Assembly: GCA_016744435.1 (NCBI GenBank)
Contig: JADGEJ010000017.1
Span: 1 to 64,000 of the forward strand
DNA length: 64,000 nucleotides
Source of the DNA: Lentibacter sp.
GTDB taxonomy: Bacteria > Pseudomonadota > Alphaproteobacteria > Rhodobacterales > Rhodobacteraceae
Direction: 5' to 3'
Shown here: positions 17,280 through 25,985 of the stretch, piece by piece
Layout: every line of letters starts with the position of its first letter
How positions within the stretch are numbered: position 1 is the stretch's first letter
The notes under the pieces: generated by a model
Told to the model about the DNA's origin: nothing
The model's input: the letters and a program-made list of their open reading frames with translations, nothing else
Databases searched by the model: none
Position numbers and translations under genes: made by a program

Positions 17280-19157
17280 CTAGCTGGCACGGCGAATGCC
17301 CATAACGCGGGCACGCGCTCGCGGGTCGCTGTCAAACAGTGCAGCAAGCTGTTCGGTCATGGCACCCGCGAGTTGCTCAACATCGGTGATCGTCACGGCG
17401 CGCTCGTAATAGCGTGTCACGTCATGGCCGATACCGATAGCAAGCAGCTCAACCATGCGCTTTTTCTCGACCATGGCGATTACGTCGCGCAGGTGCTTTT
17501 CGAGGTAGTTTGCTGGGTTTACGGAAAGCGTGCTGTCGTCAACCGGTGCGCCATCAGAGATCACCATCAGGATTTTGCGCGCTTCTGGGCGGCGGCCCAT
17601 GCGGCGGTGCGCCCATTCAAGCGCTTCCCCATCGATGTTTTCCTTAAGCAGGCCTTCTTTCATCATCAAGCCGAGGTTGGGGCGCGTGCGCCGCCAAGGG
17701 CTGTCGGCGCTCTTGTAAACGATATGGCGCAAGTCGTTCAGGCGGCCGGGCTGTTGCGGGCGCCCATCGGCAAGCCATTTTTCGCGTGCAAGCCCGCCCT
17801 TCCAAGCGCGCGTAGTAAACCCCAGAATTTCGACTTTCACATTGCAGCGCTCAAGTGTGCGCGCCAGAACATCGGCGCAAATGGCTGCGATCGAAATCGG
17901 GCGGCCGCGCATTGAGCCGGAATTGTCGAGCAGTAGCGTCACCACAGTATCGCGGAACTCTGTGTCTTTCTCGACTTTGAAGCTGAGCGGCGTTGTCGGG
18001 TTGGCCACAACACGGGCAAGGCGGCCAGCATCAAGGATGCCCTCTTCCTGATCAAACGACCACGAGCGATTTTGCTGTGCTTGAAGGCGGCGCTGCAACT
18101 TGTTGGCGAGGCGCGAGACCGCTCCCTTGAGAGGCTCGAGCTGTTGATCAAGGTAAGCACGCAGGCGCTCAAGCTCGGCCGGATCGGCCAGCTCTTCGGC
18201 GAGGATTTCCTCGTCGTTGCTGTCATCATAGACCAAATAGTTTGGATCAGCGTCTGATGTTGGCGCCGGGGGCGGGGGCTCAAGCGGGGCTTCGCCTTCA
18301 GGCATTTCGGCTTCATCGCCGAGTTCCTGATCCGCCATCTCATCCATCGAAACCTGCGCCTCAGCGGCGTCTTGTGTCTCTTCCTGGCTTTGCTCAGGGC
18401 TGGCGTCAGCCTGCTCATCATCCGCGTTGTCCTGACCGGTGCTGTCAGGTTGATCCTCTTCTTGCTCGGCGCTGTCTTCGCTGTCGTCGCTTTGCTCTTC
18501 AGGTGCGTCAGGGTCGTCGCCCAACTGGTCTGCATAGCCCAAATCCGAGATCACGCGGCGGGCAAAACGGGCAAAGTCGCTCTGATCAGATAAGCGATCA
18601 GGAACATCTTCTAGAGCTTCACCTGCTTGTGCTTCGATATGGTCCTGCCACAGCTCCATGACGTTCTGCGCACCAGCGGGCAGGTCGCGTCCGGTTGCAA
18701 GGTGGCGCACAAGGTAGCCGGCAGCCGTGGCCAGTGAGGCTTCTGCGCGATCCGTGATCTGCTCAAAGCCCGCGCGCTGCGCGTCATTGGCTATCTTGGC
18801 GTCGATGTTGCCTGCAGTGCCGGGCATGTCGCGCGCGCCCATGGCTTCGCAGCGGGCGGTTTCCATGGCTTCATAGATATCGCGAGCTAAGTCACCTTCC
18901 GGCACATAACGCGCATGGGTGCCTGCATCGTGATACTTGTGCTTGAGTGCCAAAGCGTCGGCAGTACCGCGCGCCAGAAGCACTTCGTCGCGTGTCATCT
19001 GGCGCGAGACTTGAGGCAAGCGCATGTTTTCGCCAGATGTTCCTGATGGATCAACCGTATAGGAAACCGTCAGCTCAGGGTCATCCGCCATGACTTTGGT
19101 CGCCTCCGCGAGAGCCTTCTTGAACGGGTCAGCTGGGTTATCGGTTGGTTTGGTCAT
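17280..19157 (-). CDS. cobT: Aerobic cobaltochelatase subunit CobT
   Basis: CobT pairs with CobS as the AAA/VWA motor that drives CobN to insert cobalt into hydrogenobyrinate diamide in aerobic B12 synthesis. The N-terminal half is helical, residues 216-305 are strongly acidic (Asp/Glu/Gln-rich), and the C-terminal von Willebrand A domain carries the MIDAS motif DNSGSMRG starting at residue 411. The length of 625 aa is typical. It lies downstream of cobS in the same direction, separated by a palindromic repeat; cobN is not in this window. Confidence 0.95.
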   Translation of the reverse strand: MTKPTDNPADPFKKALAEATKVMADDPELTVSYTVDPSGTSGENMRLPQVSRQMTRDEVLLARGTADALALKHKYHDAGTHARYVPEGDLARDIYEAMETARCEAMGARDMPGTAGNIDAKIANDAQRAGFEQITDRAEASLATAAGYLVRHLATGRDLPAGAQNVMELWQDHIEAQAGEALEDVPDRLSDQSDFARFARRVISDLGYADQLGDDPDAPEEQSDDSEDSAEQEEDQPDSTGQDNADDEQADASPEQSQEETQDAAEAQVSMDEMADQELGDEAEMPEGEAPLEPPPPAPTSDADPNYLVYDDSNDEEILAEELADPAELERLRAYLDQQLEPLKGAVSRLANKLQRRLQAQQNRSWSFDQEEGILDAGRLARVVANPTTPLSFKVEKDTEFRDTVVTLLLDNSGSMRGRPISIAAICADVLARTLERCNVKVEILGFTTRAWKGGLAREKWLADGRPQQPGRLNDLRHIVYKSADSPWRRTRPNLGLMMKEGLLKENIDGEALEWAHRRMGRRPEARKILMVISDGAPVDDSTLSVNPANYLEKHLRDVIAMVEKKRMVELLAIGIGHDVTRYYERAVTITDVEQLAGAMTEQLAALFDSDPRARARVMGIRRAS

Positions 19158-19174
19158 CGAGTTCCCTATTGCCT

Positions 19175-19290
19175 TTTTCTTTCCCGAAATATCCCGGGGG
19201 TGAGGCGCAGCCGAGGGGGCTGGCCCCCTCCTGCTTTTTCGCGCGCGTCAGCGCGCGTTGGTCGGATCGGCGAAGCTGATCCGAGACCAC
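19175..19290 (+). repeat. GC-rich palindromic intergenic repeat, copy 2
   Basis: It is the opposite-strand counterpart of the element at 16560-16650. It has TTTCTTTCCCGAAATATCCC, then a GAGGGGGC/GCCCCCTC hairpin at 19213-19230, then secondary hairpins (GCGCGCG.. and CGGATC/GATCCG). It fills the cobS-cobT gap, so it would be transcribed within that operon. Confidence 0.6.
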
Positions 19291-19292
19291 TC

Positions 19293-20279
19293 TCATCCCA
19301 AGCTCACACTCGCGGCACTTTCCGGCAGCTCTTCGTCAAACAAACGCTGGTAGAACTCGGCGACTGTCTGACGCTCAAGCTCATCGCACTTGTTGAGGAA
19401 GGTGAGGCGGAAGGCATAGCCGACATCGCGGAATATCTCTGCGTTTTGCGCCCATGCGATCACGGTGCGTGGCGACATAACTGTGCTCAGATCACCGTTC
19501 ATGAACGCAGTGCGCGTGAGGTCGGCCACGGCAACCATGTGCTTCACAGTCTTGCGGCCTGCTTCGGTGTTGTAATGCGGGTTTTTGGCCAGAACGATCA
19601 TCGCTTCAGCCTCTTGGCTGAGGTAGTTGAGCGTCGCAACAAGCGACCACCGGTCCATCTGGCCTTGGTTGATCTGCTGCGTGCCGTGGTAAAGCCCTGT
19701 CGTGTCGCCCAAACCTACGGTGTTGGCGGTTGCGAACAGGCGGAAGTAGGGGTTGGGCGTGATCACTTCGTTCTGGTCAAGCAGCGTCAGCTTGCCGTCA
19801 ACTTCCAGCACGCGTTGGATCACAAACATAACGTCAGCGCGGCCCGCGTCGTATTCGTCAAACACAATCGCGGTTGGGTTGCGCAGCGCCCATGGCAGGA
19901 TGCCTTCGTGAAACTCGGTAACTTGCACGCCGTCTTTGAGCTTGATCGCGTCTTTGCCGATCAGGTCAATCCGGCTGATGTGGCTGTCGAGGTTCACCCG
20001 TACGCAGGGCCAGTTGAGGCGCGCTGCGACTTGCTCAATGTGGGTTGACTTGCCTGTGCCGTGGTAGCCTTGGATCATCACACGGCGGTTGTGGCTAAAG
20101 CCAGCAAGGATGGCCAGTGTCGTATCGGGATCAAACTTGTAGGTGTTGTCTGTCTCTGGCACGCGGCTTGAGTTTTGCGCAAAGCCGTGCACCTTCATGT
20201 CACTGTCGATGCCGAACACGTCGCGTACGGAGATCTCTTCAGTTGGTTTTGCGTCGATATCGATCATCGCGTCCGTCAT
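19293..20279 (-). CDS. cobS: Aerobic cobaltochelatase subunit CobS
   Basis: CobS is the AAA+ ATPase partner of CobT. Walker A is [16 protein letters not shown], Walker B is [15 protein letters not shown], and sensor-like [14 protein letters not shown] follows. The 328-aa length and the N-terminal [17 protein letters not shown] match the CobS family. It starts the minus-strand operon and is divergent from the sigma factor gene. Confidence 0.95.
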   Translation of the reverse strand: MTDAMIDIDAKPTEEISVRDVFGIDSDMKVHGFAQNSSRVPETDNTYKFDPDTTLAILAGFSHNRRVMIQGYHGTGKSTHIEQVAARLNWPCVRVNLDSHISRIDLIGKDAIKLKDGVQVTEFHEGILPWALRNPTAIVFDEYDAGRADVMFVIQRVLEVDGKLTLLDQNEVITPNPYFRLFATANTVGLGDTTGLYHGTQQINQGQMDRWSLVATLNYLSQEAEAMIVLAKNPHYNTEAGRKTVKHMVAVADLTRTAFMNGDLSTVMSPRTVIAWAQNAEIFRDVGYAFRLTFLNKCDELERQTVAEFYQRLFDEELPESAASVSLG

Positions 20280-20409
20280 TGCCGCTGTCCTTCATATCAA
20301 ATACATGTTGCAGATGTGGTGCCTGAATTTGAGAGTGAGGGCAAGGCCAAGCCATAAGTTTGCGGGTCTGGCTTTGATAATCCACAAGCTGGCCTGAATG
20401 TGAGGAAAG

Positions 20410-20958
20410 ATGGCGACGCGCGAAGATCTGGAAAACTGGATTGCCAAGCTGCCTTTGGGGAGCCGTGACGCGTTTGATTCGCTTTATTCGGCAGTTTCAG
20501 CGAAACTATTTGGGGTGATCCTGCGTGTCTTGAACGACCGCGCAGAAGCCGAAGATGTTTTGCAGGAGGTATTTGTCAAGATATGGCACAATGCTGCGCG
20601 CTATCAGTCAAACGGGCTTAGTCCGATGACCTGGCTTATAACCATCGCACGCAACGCAGCGATCGACCGTCTGCGCAAGCGCCAACGCGCGGAAAAGCAA
20701 AGCGTCGGAGAGCCGGAAGAAACACTGGCTGACACGGCGCTTGGCCCCGAAGCCTTAACGCTGCGAGCCTCAAGCCGCGAGCAGCTGATCGCCTGTATGG
20801 GCGAGCTTGACGAAAAACGCGCGCAAGCCGTGCGCCGCGCTTACTTGCAAGGCGACAGCTATGCCGATTTGGCCGCGCATTTCGATGTGCCGTTAAACAC
20901 CATGAAAACCTGGCTGCGCCGCAGCTTGTTAGCCCTGAGGGAGTGCCTCACCAGATGA
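20410..20958 (+). CDS. ECF-type RNA polymerase sigma factor
   Basis: This is a 182-aa group 4 sigma factor. Region 2 is visible at residues 20-85 (FDSLYSAVSAKLFGVILRVL, EDVLQEVFVKIWHNA, SPMTWLITIARNAAIDRLRK) and region 4 at 130-180 (AVRRAYLQGDSYADLAAHF, PLNTMKTWLRRSLLALREC). Its stop overlaps the start of the anti-sigma gene (ATGA), so the two are translationally coupled. With downstream fasciclin and MsrB genes it probably controls an oxidative-stress response; the target promoter was not identified. Confidence 0.93.
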   Translation: MATREDLENWIAKLPLGSRDAFDSLYSAVSAKLFGVILRVLNDRAEAEDVLQEVFVKIWHNAARYQSNGLSPMTWLITIARNAAIDRLRKRQRAEKQSVGEPEETLADTALGPEALTLRASSREQLIACMGELDEKRAQAVRRAYLQGDSYADLAAHFDVPLNTMKTWLRRSLLALRECLTR

Positions 20959-21629
20959 GCGAAGCAGCAGACCATAAAGACGATCGCGCGCAGGCGGGCG
21001 AGTATGTTCTCGGCTTGCTGGCTCCTGAAGAGGCGCGCGCGTTTGAAAGACGGCTTGCCTCAGAGCCCGAGCTTGCGAGTTTGGTGGCGCTTTGGCAGGA
21101 AGAGCTTGCTTTGCTTGCTGACGAGGTTGAGCCTGTCGCGCCAGCAAGGCACCTCAAGCGCGCCATAGATGAGCGCGTGTTTGGGCCAAGTGAGCAGCCC
21201 AGCCGCCCATTTGGCTGGCTGCGCTTGACGCTTGGAGCAACGGCGCTGGCAGTTGCCTCGCTTGTCGCGGCCTTGTTTCTTGTCTCCGAGCCTTCGCCTG
21301 ACTATCGCGCGCAGATCGTGGCAGAAGATGCCTCGTTGATCGTGGCCGCGGCATATTTTGAAGGCACGGGATATCTTGAGCTTCAACGCAAAGCGGGCCG
21401 CGCGGGTGACGGCCGCTCGCTAGAGCTGTGGTTGATAGAAGGTGGCAATGCGCCGGTGTCCCTTGGGGTGATGCCCGAGACAGAGCATAGCATTTTGAAA
21501 CTTGATGCCGCGATGCGCGCGCGCCTCAAAGGAGCTGTACTGGCAGTTTCAGACGAACCAGAAGGCGGATCACCAACGGGCGCACCTACCGGAGCAGTAC
21601 TGGCTGTTGGAAAAATCTCGGGCGTGTGA
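20955..21629 (+). CDS. RskA-type anti-sigma factor
   Basis: The N-terminal cytoplasmic domain (AGEYVLGLLAPEEARAFERRL, LWQEELALLADE) is the usual sigma-binding fold. One membrane helix follows at about residues 94-115 (LGATALAVASLVAALFLV). The periplasmic domain is of the RskA type (YLELQRKAGR, SLELWLIEGGNAPVSLGV). It holds the cognate sigma factor at the inner membrane. The ATG at 20955 overlaps the sigma stop; an in-frame GTG at 20943 is less likely. Confidence 0.9.
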   Translation: MSEAADHKDDRAQAGEYVLGLLAPEEARAFERRLASEPELASLVALWQEELALLADEVEPVAPARHLKRAIDERVFGPSEQPSRPFGWLRLTLGATALAVASLVAALFLVSEPSPDYRAQIVAEDASLIVAAAYFEGTGYLELQRKAGRAGDGRSLELWLIEGGNAPVSLGVMPETEHSILKLDAAMRARLKGAVLAVSDEPEGGSPTGAPTGAVLAVGKISGV

Positions 21630-21786
21630 GCTTTTTAAACATAAATAAATGTTAAAAAACAGTAGGTTGTAAGTTTTTGTGAACTTTTCAGACTTTTTTC
21701 TGAAACTCTTTTCTGCGCTGCTGCGTGTCTTCAGCAGCACCGACACAATGTCGGAACGCACAGAAGCCCCCAGAGGAGAAGAAGAA

Positions 21787-22332
21787 ATGTTCAAGACACT
21801 GATGACAAGCGCTGTAGCCCTGACACTCGCGACAAGCGTGTTTGCCGGAAACCCGATGGTCGGTGGAGCCGCGATGTATGAAAGCCGCAATATCGTTGAG
21901 AACGCTGTGAACTCAAAAGATCACACAACGCTGGTGGCTGCTGTGAAGGCTGCGGGCCTCGTTGAAACACTACAAGGCGACGGCCCGTTCACAGTTTTCG
22001 CGCCTACAAATGATGCTTTTGCCAAGCTCAAAGCAGGCACGGTTGAAAGCCTGCTCAAGCCAGAGAACAAGGCGATGTTGGCCAAGATTCTCACCTGCCA
22101 TGTTGTCGGCGCCGATGCGATGTCGACGGCGATCAAAGGCATGATCGACGATGACGGAGGCGCACACACCGTGCCGACACTCGGTGGCTGCATGCTCAAG
22201 GCCACTTACAAAGGCGACAAGATCATGCTCGAAGACGAGCGCGGCCGCACGATCAATGTCACAATCGCCGATGTCGACCAGTCAAACGGCGTCATTCATG
22301 TTGTTGATACGGTGATCCTCCCCGCTATGTAA
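21787..22332 (+). CDS. Secreted fasciclin (FAS1) domain protein
   Basis: An N-terminal Sec signal peptide (about residues 1-20, cleaved after VFA) is followed by one FAS1 domain with both conserved blocks: GPFTVFAPTNDAFAKL (H1) and INVTIADVDQSNGVIHVVDTV (H2). The ATG at 21787 has GAGGAGAAG upstream; a longer frame from 21679 has no such site. FAS1 proteins are exported adhesion-type proteins. The position after a sigma/anti-sigma pair and before msrB suggests membership in that sigma regulon. Confidence 0.88.
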   Translation: MFKTLMTSAVALTLATSVFAGNPMVGGAAMYESRNIVENAVNSKDHTTLVAAVKAAGLVETLQGDGPFTVFAPTNDAFAKLKAGTVESLLKPENKAMLAKILTCHVVGADAMSTAIKGMIDDDGGAHTVPTLGGCMLKATYKGDKIMLEDERGRTINVTIADVDQSNGVIHVVDTVILPAM

Positions 22333-22350
22333 CAACTTGATCACGCTAAG

Positions 22351-22383
22351 TTGCGGGCTGCCCTTCTTATCAGCGGCCCGCAA
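22351..22383 (+). terminator. Stem-loop after fasciclin gene
   Basis: TTGCGGGC pairs with GCCCGCAA across a 17-nt loop, 18 bp after the fasciclin stop. No clear T run follows, so it may be a weak terminator or a processing/stability hairpin ahead of msrB. Confidence 0.5.
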
Positions 22384-22424
22384 TGACCCTATAGTTACAT
22401 TAAGTTCGCTAAGAGGAGAGAGAC

Positions 22425-22892
22425 ATGAAACGACGTTTGTTTATGGCCGCAGCGCTTGGCGCAGGTGCGAGCCTGCCTTTCACGCGCTTAGCGCATGCCA
22501 AGGGTTTTGAAGTCACACGCACGGATGCAGAGTGGCGTGCCAAGCTCACACCGATGCAATTCAAGGTCATGCGCAAGGCCGGAACCGAGCGCGCAGGCTC
22601 TTCGCCGCTCGACAAAGTCTATTCAGCCGGCACCTACCATTGCAGAGGCTGTGAACTTCCAGTCTATTCTTCAAAGCACAAATTTGACAGCGGCACAGGC
22701 TGGCCGAGTTTTTACAAATCGCTCGCCAATGCGATTGAAACAGAAAATGACTACAAGATGCTTATCCCGCGCACAGAAGTGCATTGCCGACGCTGCGGAA
22801 GCCACTTTGGGCACATCTTTAACGACGGGCCAAAGCCCACGGGCAAGCGCCATTGTCTGAATGGCGTGAGTCTGGTGTTCAAGTCAGCCTAA
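22425..22892 (+). CDS. msrB: Peptide methionine-R-sulfoxide reductase MsrB, exported
   Basis: MsrB reduces methionine-R-sulfoxide in proteins. Zinc cysteines occur as CRGC (73, 76) and CRRC (121, 124). The SGTGWPSF motif is present and the catalytic Cys144 lies in RHCLNGVSL. The N-terminus MKRRLFMAAALGAGAS with a cut after AHA looks like an export signal, possibly Tat because of the paired Arg, so the enzyme would act in the periplasm. It is preceded by a strong ribosome site (AAGAGGAGAG) and lies downstream of the ECF sigma cluster. Confidence 0.93.
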   Translation: MKRRLFMAAALGAGASLPFTRLAHAKGFEVTRTDAEWRAKLTPMQFKVMRKAGTERAGSSPLDKVYSAGTYHCRGCELPVYSSKHKFDSGTGWPSFYKSLANAIETENDYKMLIPRTEVHCRRCGSHFGHIFNDGPKPTGKRHCLNGVSLVFKSA

Positions 22893-22941
22893 CTGCGCGA
22901 AAACTGCGCATGCCGCGCGCAAAAACTGCGCTCTGATCGGC

Positions 22942-22979
22942 GATAACCTCTGCAAGTTCAATCCCTTGCAGAGGTTATC
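22942..22979 (+). promoter_or_regulatory. 15-bp perfect inverted repeat covering a ribosome-binding site
   Basis: GATAACCTCTGCAAG (22942-22956) is perfectly complementary to CTTGCAGAGGTTATC (22965-22979) across an 8-nt loop, ending 3 nt before the ATG at 22982. The only plausible Shine-Dalgarno (AGAGG, 22970-22974) lies inside the 3' arm. As RNA it would hide the start; as DNA it could be a repressor operator. It lacks a T run, so a terminator for msrB is less likely. Confidence 0.7.
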
Positions 22980-22981
22980 TC

Positions 22982-23413
22982 ATGACACCACTTTCCAAAT
23001 TTCTCGCTTTCCCAATGCAATTGCGCTTCAAAGTCGGTGGCACCGTCGCGGTGGCGGGGCTGGCCGTAGGTGGCGTGAGCCTTGTCGCCTTCGGGCAGCA
23101 GATCACGGGCTCAGGGAGCGGGGTTTCGTTTTTGGTGAGCGCGTTTCTTGGCGCCTATGTCGCAGGCTTTGGCCTCGCGCCACTCATAGGGCGGCAGGGC
23201 TGGCGCGGCGGCCTGATTTCGTTAGCCGCTTTCTTGTGCGCAACATTACTAGGCGGTGTCCTTGCGGGCCTGCTTTATGTCGGCCCTGACGAGCTTGATC
23301 TTGTGATTTTGCTGATGGTTTTCATCTTGCTCACACCTCTTGCCCTGTTCTGGCTTTTGGTCTGGGCTGGGGTGCACTGGGGCAGCCAGTGGGTGCGCAA
23401 AGCAGCGGCCTAA
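22982..23413 (+). CDS. Small membrane protein of unknown function
   Basis: A 143-aa protein with about four hydrophobic segments: residues 20-38, 47-66, 76-97 and 102-128 (the last includes VILLMVFILLTPLALFWLLV). The N-terminus and the ends of the helices are basic. I do not recognise the family. Its start is immediately preceded by the 15-bp hairpin, which makes translational or operator control likely. It ends 8 bp from the convergent J-domain gene. Confidence 0.7.
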   Translation: MTPLSKFLAFPMQLRFKVGGTVAVAGLAVGGVSLVAFGQQITGSGSGVSFLVSAFLGAYVAGFGLAPLIGRQGWRGGLISLAAFLCATLLGGVLAGLLYVGPDELDLVILLMVFILLTPLALFWLLVWAGVHWGSQWVRKAAA

Positions 23414-23421
23414 GCTGTCGC

Positions 23422-24048
23422 CTAGGACTTGAAGCTGCGGCTTGCCTTGATCTGATCCCAAGCCCAGACAACCTCCTGAAGTTGCTCTTCCTGGCTGCGG
23501 TCTCCACCGTTCATATCAGGGTGTAACACCTTGATAAGCTTCTTATAAGCTTTGCGAATCTCGGTTTTTGACCAATGATCCTTGGCTTCCAAAACCTCGA
23601 TAGCACGGCGCTCTTTGGAGGGCAGGCGTCGTGATCCGCCGCCGCCTTTGCCAGGGTTTTGCGTCGCATTTGCGCCCAAAACCTGGTGCGGATCTTCGAT
23701 GCCGAGACGTGCCCATGCGCGCTCTTCGGGGTTGCCCATCGGCTTGGTTTCGCGCTCCCAGACTTTGTCTTTCGACTGTTGAGCGTTCATTTCAGCCTCG
23801 GTTGTGCCGTCAAAGAAGTTCCACTTAAGGTTATACTCGCGGATATGGTCTTTGCAGAACCAGACGTACTCATCAAGCACGTCTGGTGCTCTTGGCGCGC
23901 GGTATTTCCCGGCCTCTTCGCAGCCCTCGTGTTCGCAAACACGGGTCGACGTTTCGGAGGCTCCGGACATGCCGCGACGGCCGCGGGGGTTCTTCTTTTT
24001 GGCCGATGACACGGACATATCAAAACCGAACGGATCAGACTTTGTCAT
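23422..24048 (-). CDS. J-domain (DnaJ-like) protein
   Basis: The C-terminal 55 residues form a J domain with KAYKKLIKVLHPDMNGGD, including the HPD tripeptide that stimulates DnaK. The upstream part has a short Cys/His cluster (CEHEGCEEAGKYRAPRAP, WFCKDHIREYN) and a Gly-rich linker. This arrangement, with the J domain at the C-terminus, is common in Rhodobacterales next to bolA. It is 208 aa, cytosolic, and divergent from bolA. Confidence 0.88.
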   Translation of the reverse strand: MTKSDPFGFDMSVSSAKKKNPRGRRGMSGASETSTRVCEHEGCEEAGKYRAPRAPDVLDEYVWFCKDHIREYNLKWNFFDGTTEAEMNAQQSKDKVWERETKPMGNPEERAWARLGIEDPHQVLGANATQNPGKGGGGSRRLPSKERRAIEVLEAKDHWSKTEIRKAYKKLIKVLHPDMNGGDRSQEEQLQEVVWAWDQIKASRSFKS

Positions 24049-24150
24049 GGCGAAACTCCCTGAGCAGATTGCGGTGCGAACACCTGTGCGAATATGGCTG
24101 TTAACTCTACTCTATTTAGCAGAAGGTGAAAGAGGAAAAGGGCAAATTAT

Positions 24151-24402
24151 ATGAACAAAGAAGCAGAAATTCGGGCACGCCTTATGGCCGTATTTACGGT
24201 GCAAGAGCTTGAAGTCATTAACGAATCCTCGCTTCACGCAGGGCATGGCGGCGATGATGGCTCAGGCGAGAGTCACTTTAGAGTGCGCTTGAAGGCAAGC
24301 GAACTCGCCAGCCTGAGCCGCGTGGCACGCCATCGGGCGGTTCACAAAGCACTTGGCAGCCTCACCCACGAGATTCATGCACTGGCGTTGGAGCTGTCCT
24401 GA
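24151..24402 (+). CDS. bolA: BolA-family protein
   Basis: The 83-aa protein has the BolA fold features: an N-terminal helix (EAEIRARLMAVF), LEVINESSLHAGH, SHFRVRLKASEL, and the C-terminal RHRAVHKALGSLTHEIHALAL. BolA partners monothiol glutaredoxins in Fe-S cluster handling. The last 28 nt overlap the 3' end of the convergent DUF4177 gene. Confidence 0.9.
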   Translation: MNKEAEIRARLMAVFTVQELEVINESSLHAGHGGDDGSGESHFRVRLKASELASLSRVARHRAVHKALGSLTHEIHALALELS

Positions 24403-24752
24403 GGCTGCTGAGATTCTTCCAAGTCACTGAATTCAGGCGCAATTTCGGCTGGTTCATAAACAGGTTCCGGAGCAACCATCGGGGCCGCAACCGGGGCAGG
24501 GGCAACCACATCTGGCATCTCCACGGGAATCGCTTTGCGGAACACCAGCACAGAACGGTAAACAACCGTGCTTGAGCGAAAGCCTGACTTCTCCTCAGAG
24601 GGCAGTGTTTCCGCGCGGGTAAACTCCCAGCCATCCGCCGCTTCGGTGTTCATAAGGTCTTGCAAAGCAAGAGAAAACCGATCTTCGTGAGTTTTCACGC
24701 CTTTGGCTTTGGTGCCGCGTTTTGGCGCTGGAATAACTTTGTAATCGTACAC
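24375..24752 (-). CDS. DUF4177-like protein
   Basis: The N-terminal part MYDYKVIPAPKRG, with LNTEAADGWEFTRAETLP and STVVYRSVLVFRK patterns, fits the DUF4177 family (small domain of unknown function). The C-terminal 45 residues are Pro/Ala/Glu-rich and probably disordered. The 3' end overlaps bolA by 28 nt in convergent orientation, which could allow antisense contact between the two mRNAs. Confidence 0.75.
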   Translation of the reverse strand: MYDYKVIPAPKRGTKAKGVKTHEDRFSLALQDLMNTEAADGWEFTRAETLPSEEKSGFRSSTVVYRSVLVFRKAIPVEMPDVVAPAPVAAPMVAPEPVYEPAEIAPEFSDLEESQQPQDSSNASA

Positions 24753-24875
24753 TGCTGTGCCCTCACTTTGCGTGTTTTAGCTTGGCGACACTATCAGCCC
24801 TGCCACTTGGTTTCCAGAGAAGTTAACGGGGAAAAGCGCCGTGCCTACACTATGCAGCTATGTATGCAGCCATCT

Positions 24876-24905
24876 GTGCATAACGCGTGCATAACGCGTG
24901 CATAC
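24876..24905 (+). repeat. Short tandem repeat, 11-bp unit
   Basis: Two exact copies of GTGCATAACGC plus a partial third (GTGCATAC) lie in a 190-bp intergenic gap with no gene. The unit contains an ACGCGT palindrome at each junction, and the flanking bases (TGCAGCTATGTATGCAGC) are also repetitive. Confidence 0.6.
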
Positions 24906-24942
24906 AGTTTGGCCAGAACAAGCCAGTAAACGCAGCGTGCGC

Positions 24943-25416
24943 TTACTTGCGTTTGATGCCCATCGGACGGCCGACATAATCTGGCTTTGGCAGGCCGCTG
25001 TGCGCCAGCTTCAAGCTCTCAAATTGCGCCAGAATGGCTGTGGGCATAGGTGCGACGCGTGGACCAGACTGATCAATATGGAGCCCAAGGCCTTCGCCCT
25101 GCGCTGAGGTCCAGCCATCTTCGTGCACCAGCTCTTGGGCAAAGTGAAAGCGCTTCTCGTCATAGTCGAGCAGTTGGAACGTGGCGCGCAGCCGGTCGCC
25201 CTCATGGACTTCGCGTTTGTAGTGAATGTGATACTCGGCTGAGTAGGTCGTGCAACCCGTCTCCTCGCGGTAATCAACACCAAAGCCAAGCTGCTTCCAG
25301 AGTTCGTCAACGCCTTGGTCCATCAGCACGTTGTAATAGGCCATGTTGAGGTGGCCGTTATAGTCGATCCACTCAGGGCGCACTGTCATCAGAGACGAGA
25401 TAAAAGGTTTAGACAT
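24943..25416 (-). CDS. Acyl-CoA thioesterase, hotdog fold
   Basis: A 4HBT-type thioesterase of 157 aa. It has VRPEWIDYNGHLNMAYY with the catalytic Asp in the usual position, then YSAEYHIHYKREVHEGDRL and FAQELVHEDGWTSAQGEGL. It resembles the thioesterases associated with carnitine metabolism, but no such genes lie next to it. The ATG at 25416 is chosen because GAGAGGTG precedes it; a GTG at 25422 is also in frame. Confidence 0.85.
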   Translation of the reverse strand: MSKPFISSLMTVRPEWIDYNGHLNMAYYNVLMDQGVDELWKQLGFGVDYREETGCTTYSAEYHIHYKREVHEGDRLRATFQLLDYDEKRFHFAQELVHEDGWTSAQGEGLGLHIDQSGPRVAPMPTAILAQFESLKLAHSGLPKPDYVGRPMGIKRK

Positions 25417-25425
25417 AGTCACCTC

Positions 25426-25839
25426 TCAAAAGGGTTTGAATACGACGGTTGCCAAGATCGCCAGAACGACGAGCACGGAGACCTCGTTGAAAACGCGCAG
25501 GTAAAAGTCACTCTCGCGAAAGTCGCCGCGCTTTGCACGCACAACCAGCGTGCCTGTCCAGACATAATGCGCGCCAAGCAGCGAGACGAGTGCCAGCTTG
25601 AGCCAGACCCATGGCGCGAATGCCCAGACTTGCCAGCCAAGGTAGAGTCCAGTGAGGATGCCGATAACAGCAAGGCCCGCTGAAAAGCGGTAGAGCCTGA
25701 CTGTCAGGTCGCCTGTGGGGCCAAACGCGCCCAGCTGCGCATATTCGCGTTTCCAGAAGATAAGCGCGCGCGGCACAGCAAAGACAGAGGTCATCCAGCC
25801 CATGACGCAGAGAATATGTATAACAATGATCCAGTTCAT
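25426..25839 (-). CDS. CopD/HemJ-like integral membrane protein
   Basis: A 137-aa protein with four hydrophobic helices. The first carries a conserved His (VIHILCVMGWMTSVFAVPR), as in the HemJ/UPF0093 family of heme-linked protoporphyrinogen oxidases, and helix 3 has WVWLKLALVSLLGAHYV. It could be a HemJ paralogue or a CopD-like protein; the role is not settled by sequence. It lies 9 bp upstream of the thioesterase gene and is likely co-transcribed with it. Confidence 0.7.
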   Translation of the reverse strand: MNWIIVIHILCVMGWMTSVFAVPRALIFWKREYAQLGAFGPTGDLTVRLYRFSAGLAVIGILTGLYLGWQVWAFAPWVWLKLALVSLLGAHYVWTGTLVVRAKRGDFRESDFYLRVFNEVSVLVVLAILATVVFKPF

Positions 25840-25902
25840 ACGCGTTGAAGCCTTTAACAGTCAGCGGGTTGAAAACCGATCAAACCACTTTTGCGGGTTT
25901 TG

Positions 25903-25946
25903 CGCGGGGGGCAGGCCGAGGCGTAAGCCGAGGCCTGCCCCCCGCG
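25903..25946. repeat. 15-bp GC-rich inverted repeat upstream region of CopD-like gene
   Basis: CGCGGGGGGCAGGCC (25903-25917) pairs perfectly with GGCCTGCCCCCCGCG (25932-25946) across a 14-nt centre that can itself form a small stem. It lies between gatB (its 3' end at 25986) and the next minus-strand gene, and may end gatB transcripts. It is similar in character to the repeats around cobT, but its sequence differs. Confidence 0.6.
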
Positions 25947-25985
25947 AGGCGACGCGCGTAAGCGCGGCGCAATCCCTTGATAGGC

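Noticed and set aside
22942-22979. 15-bp inverted repeat as an msrB terminator
   Set aside because: There is no T run after the stem, and it ends 3 nt before the next ATG, so regulation of that gene is the better reading.
24876-24905. Short tandem repeat as a CRISPR array
   Set aside because: Units are 11 bp and directly adjacent, with no spacers; no cas gene is in the window.
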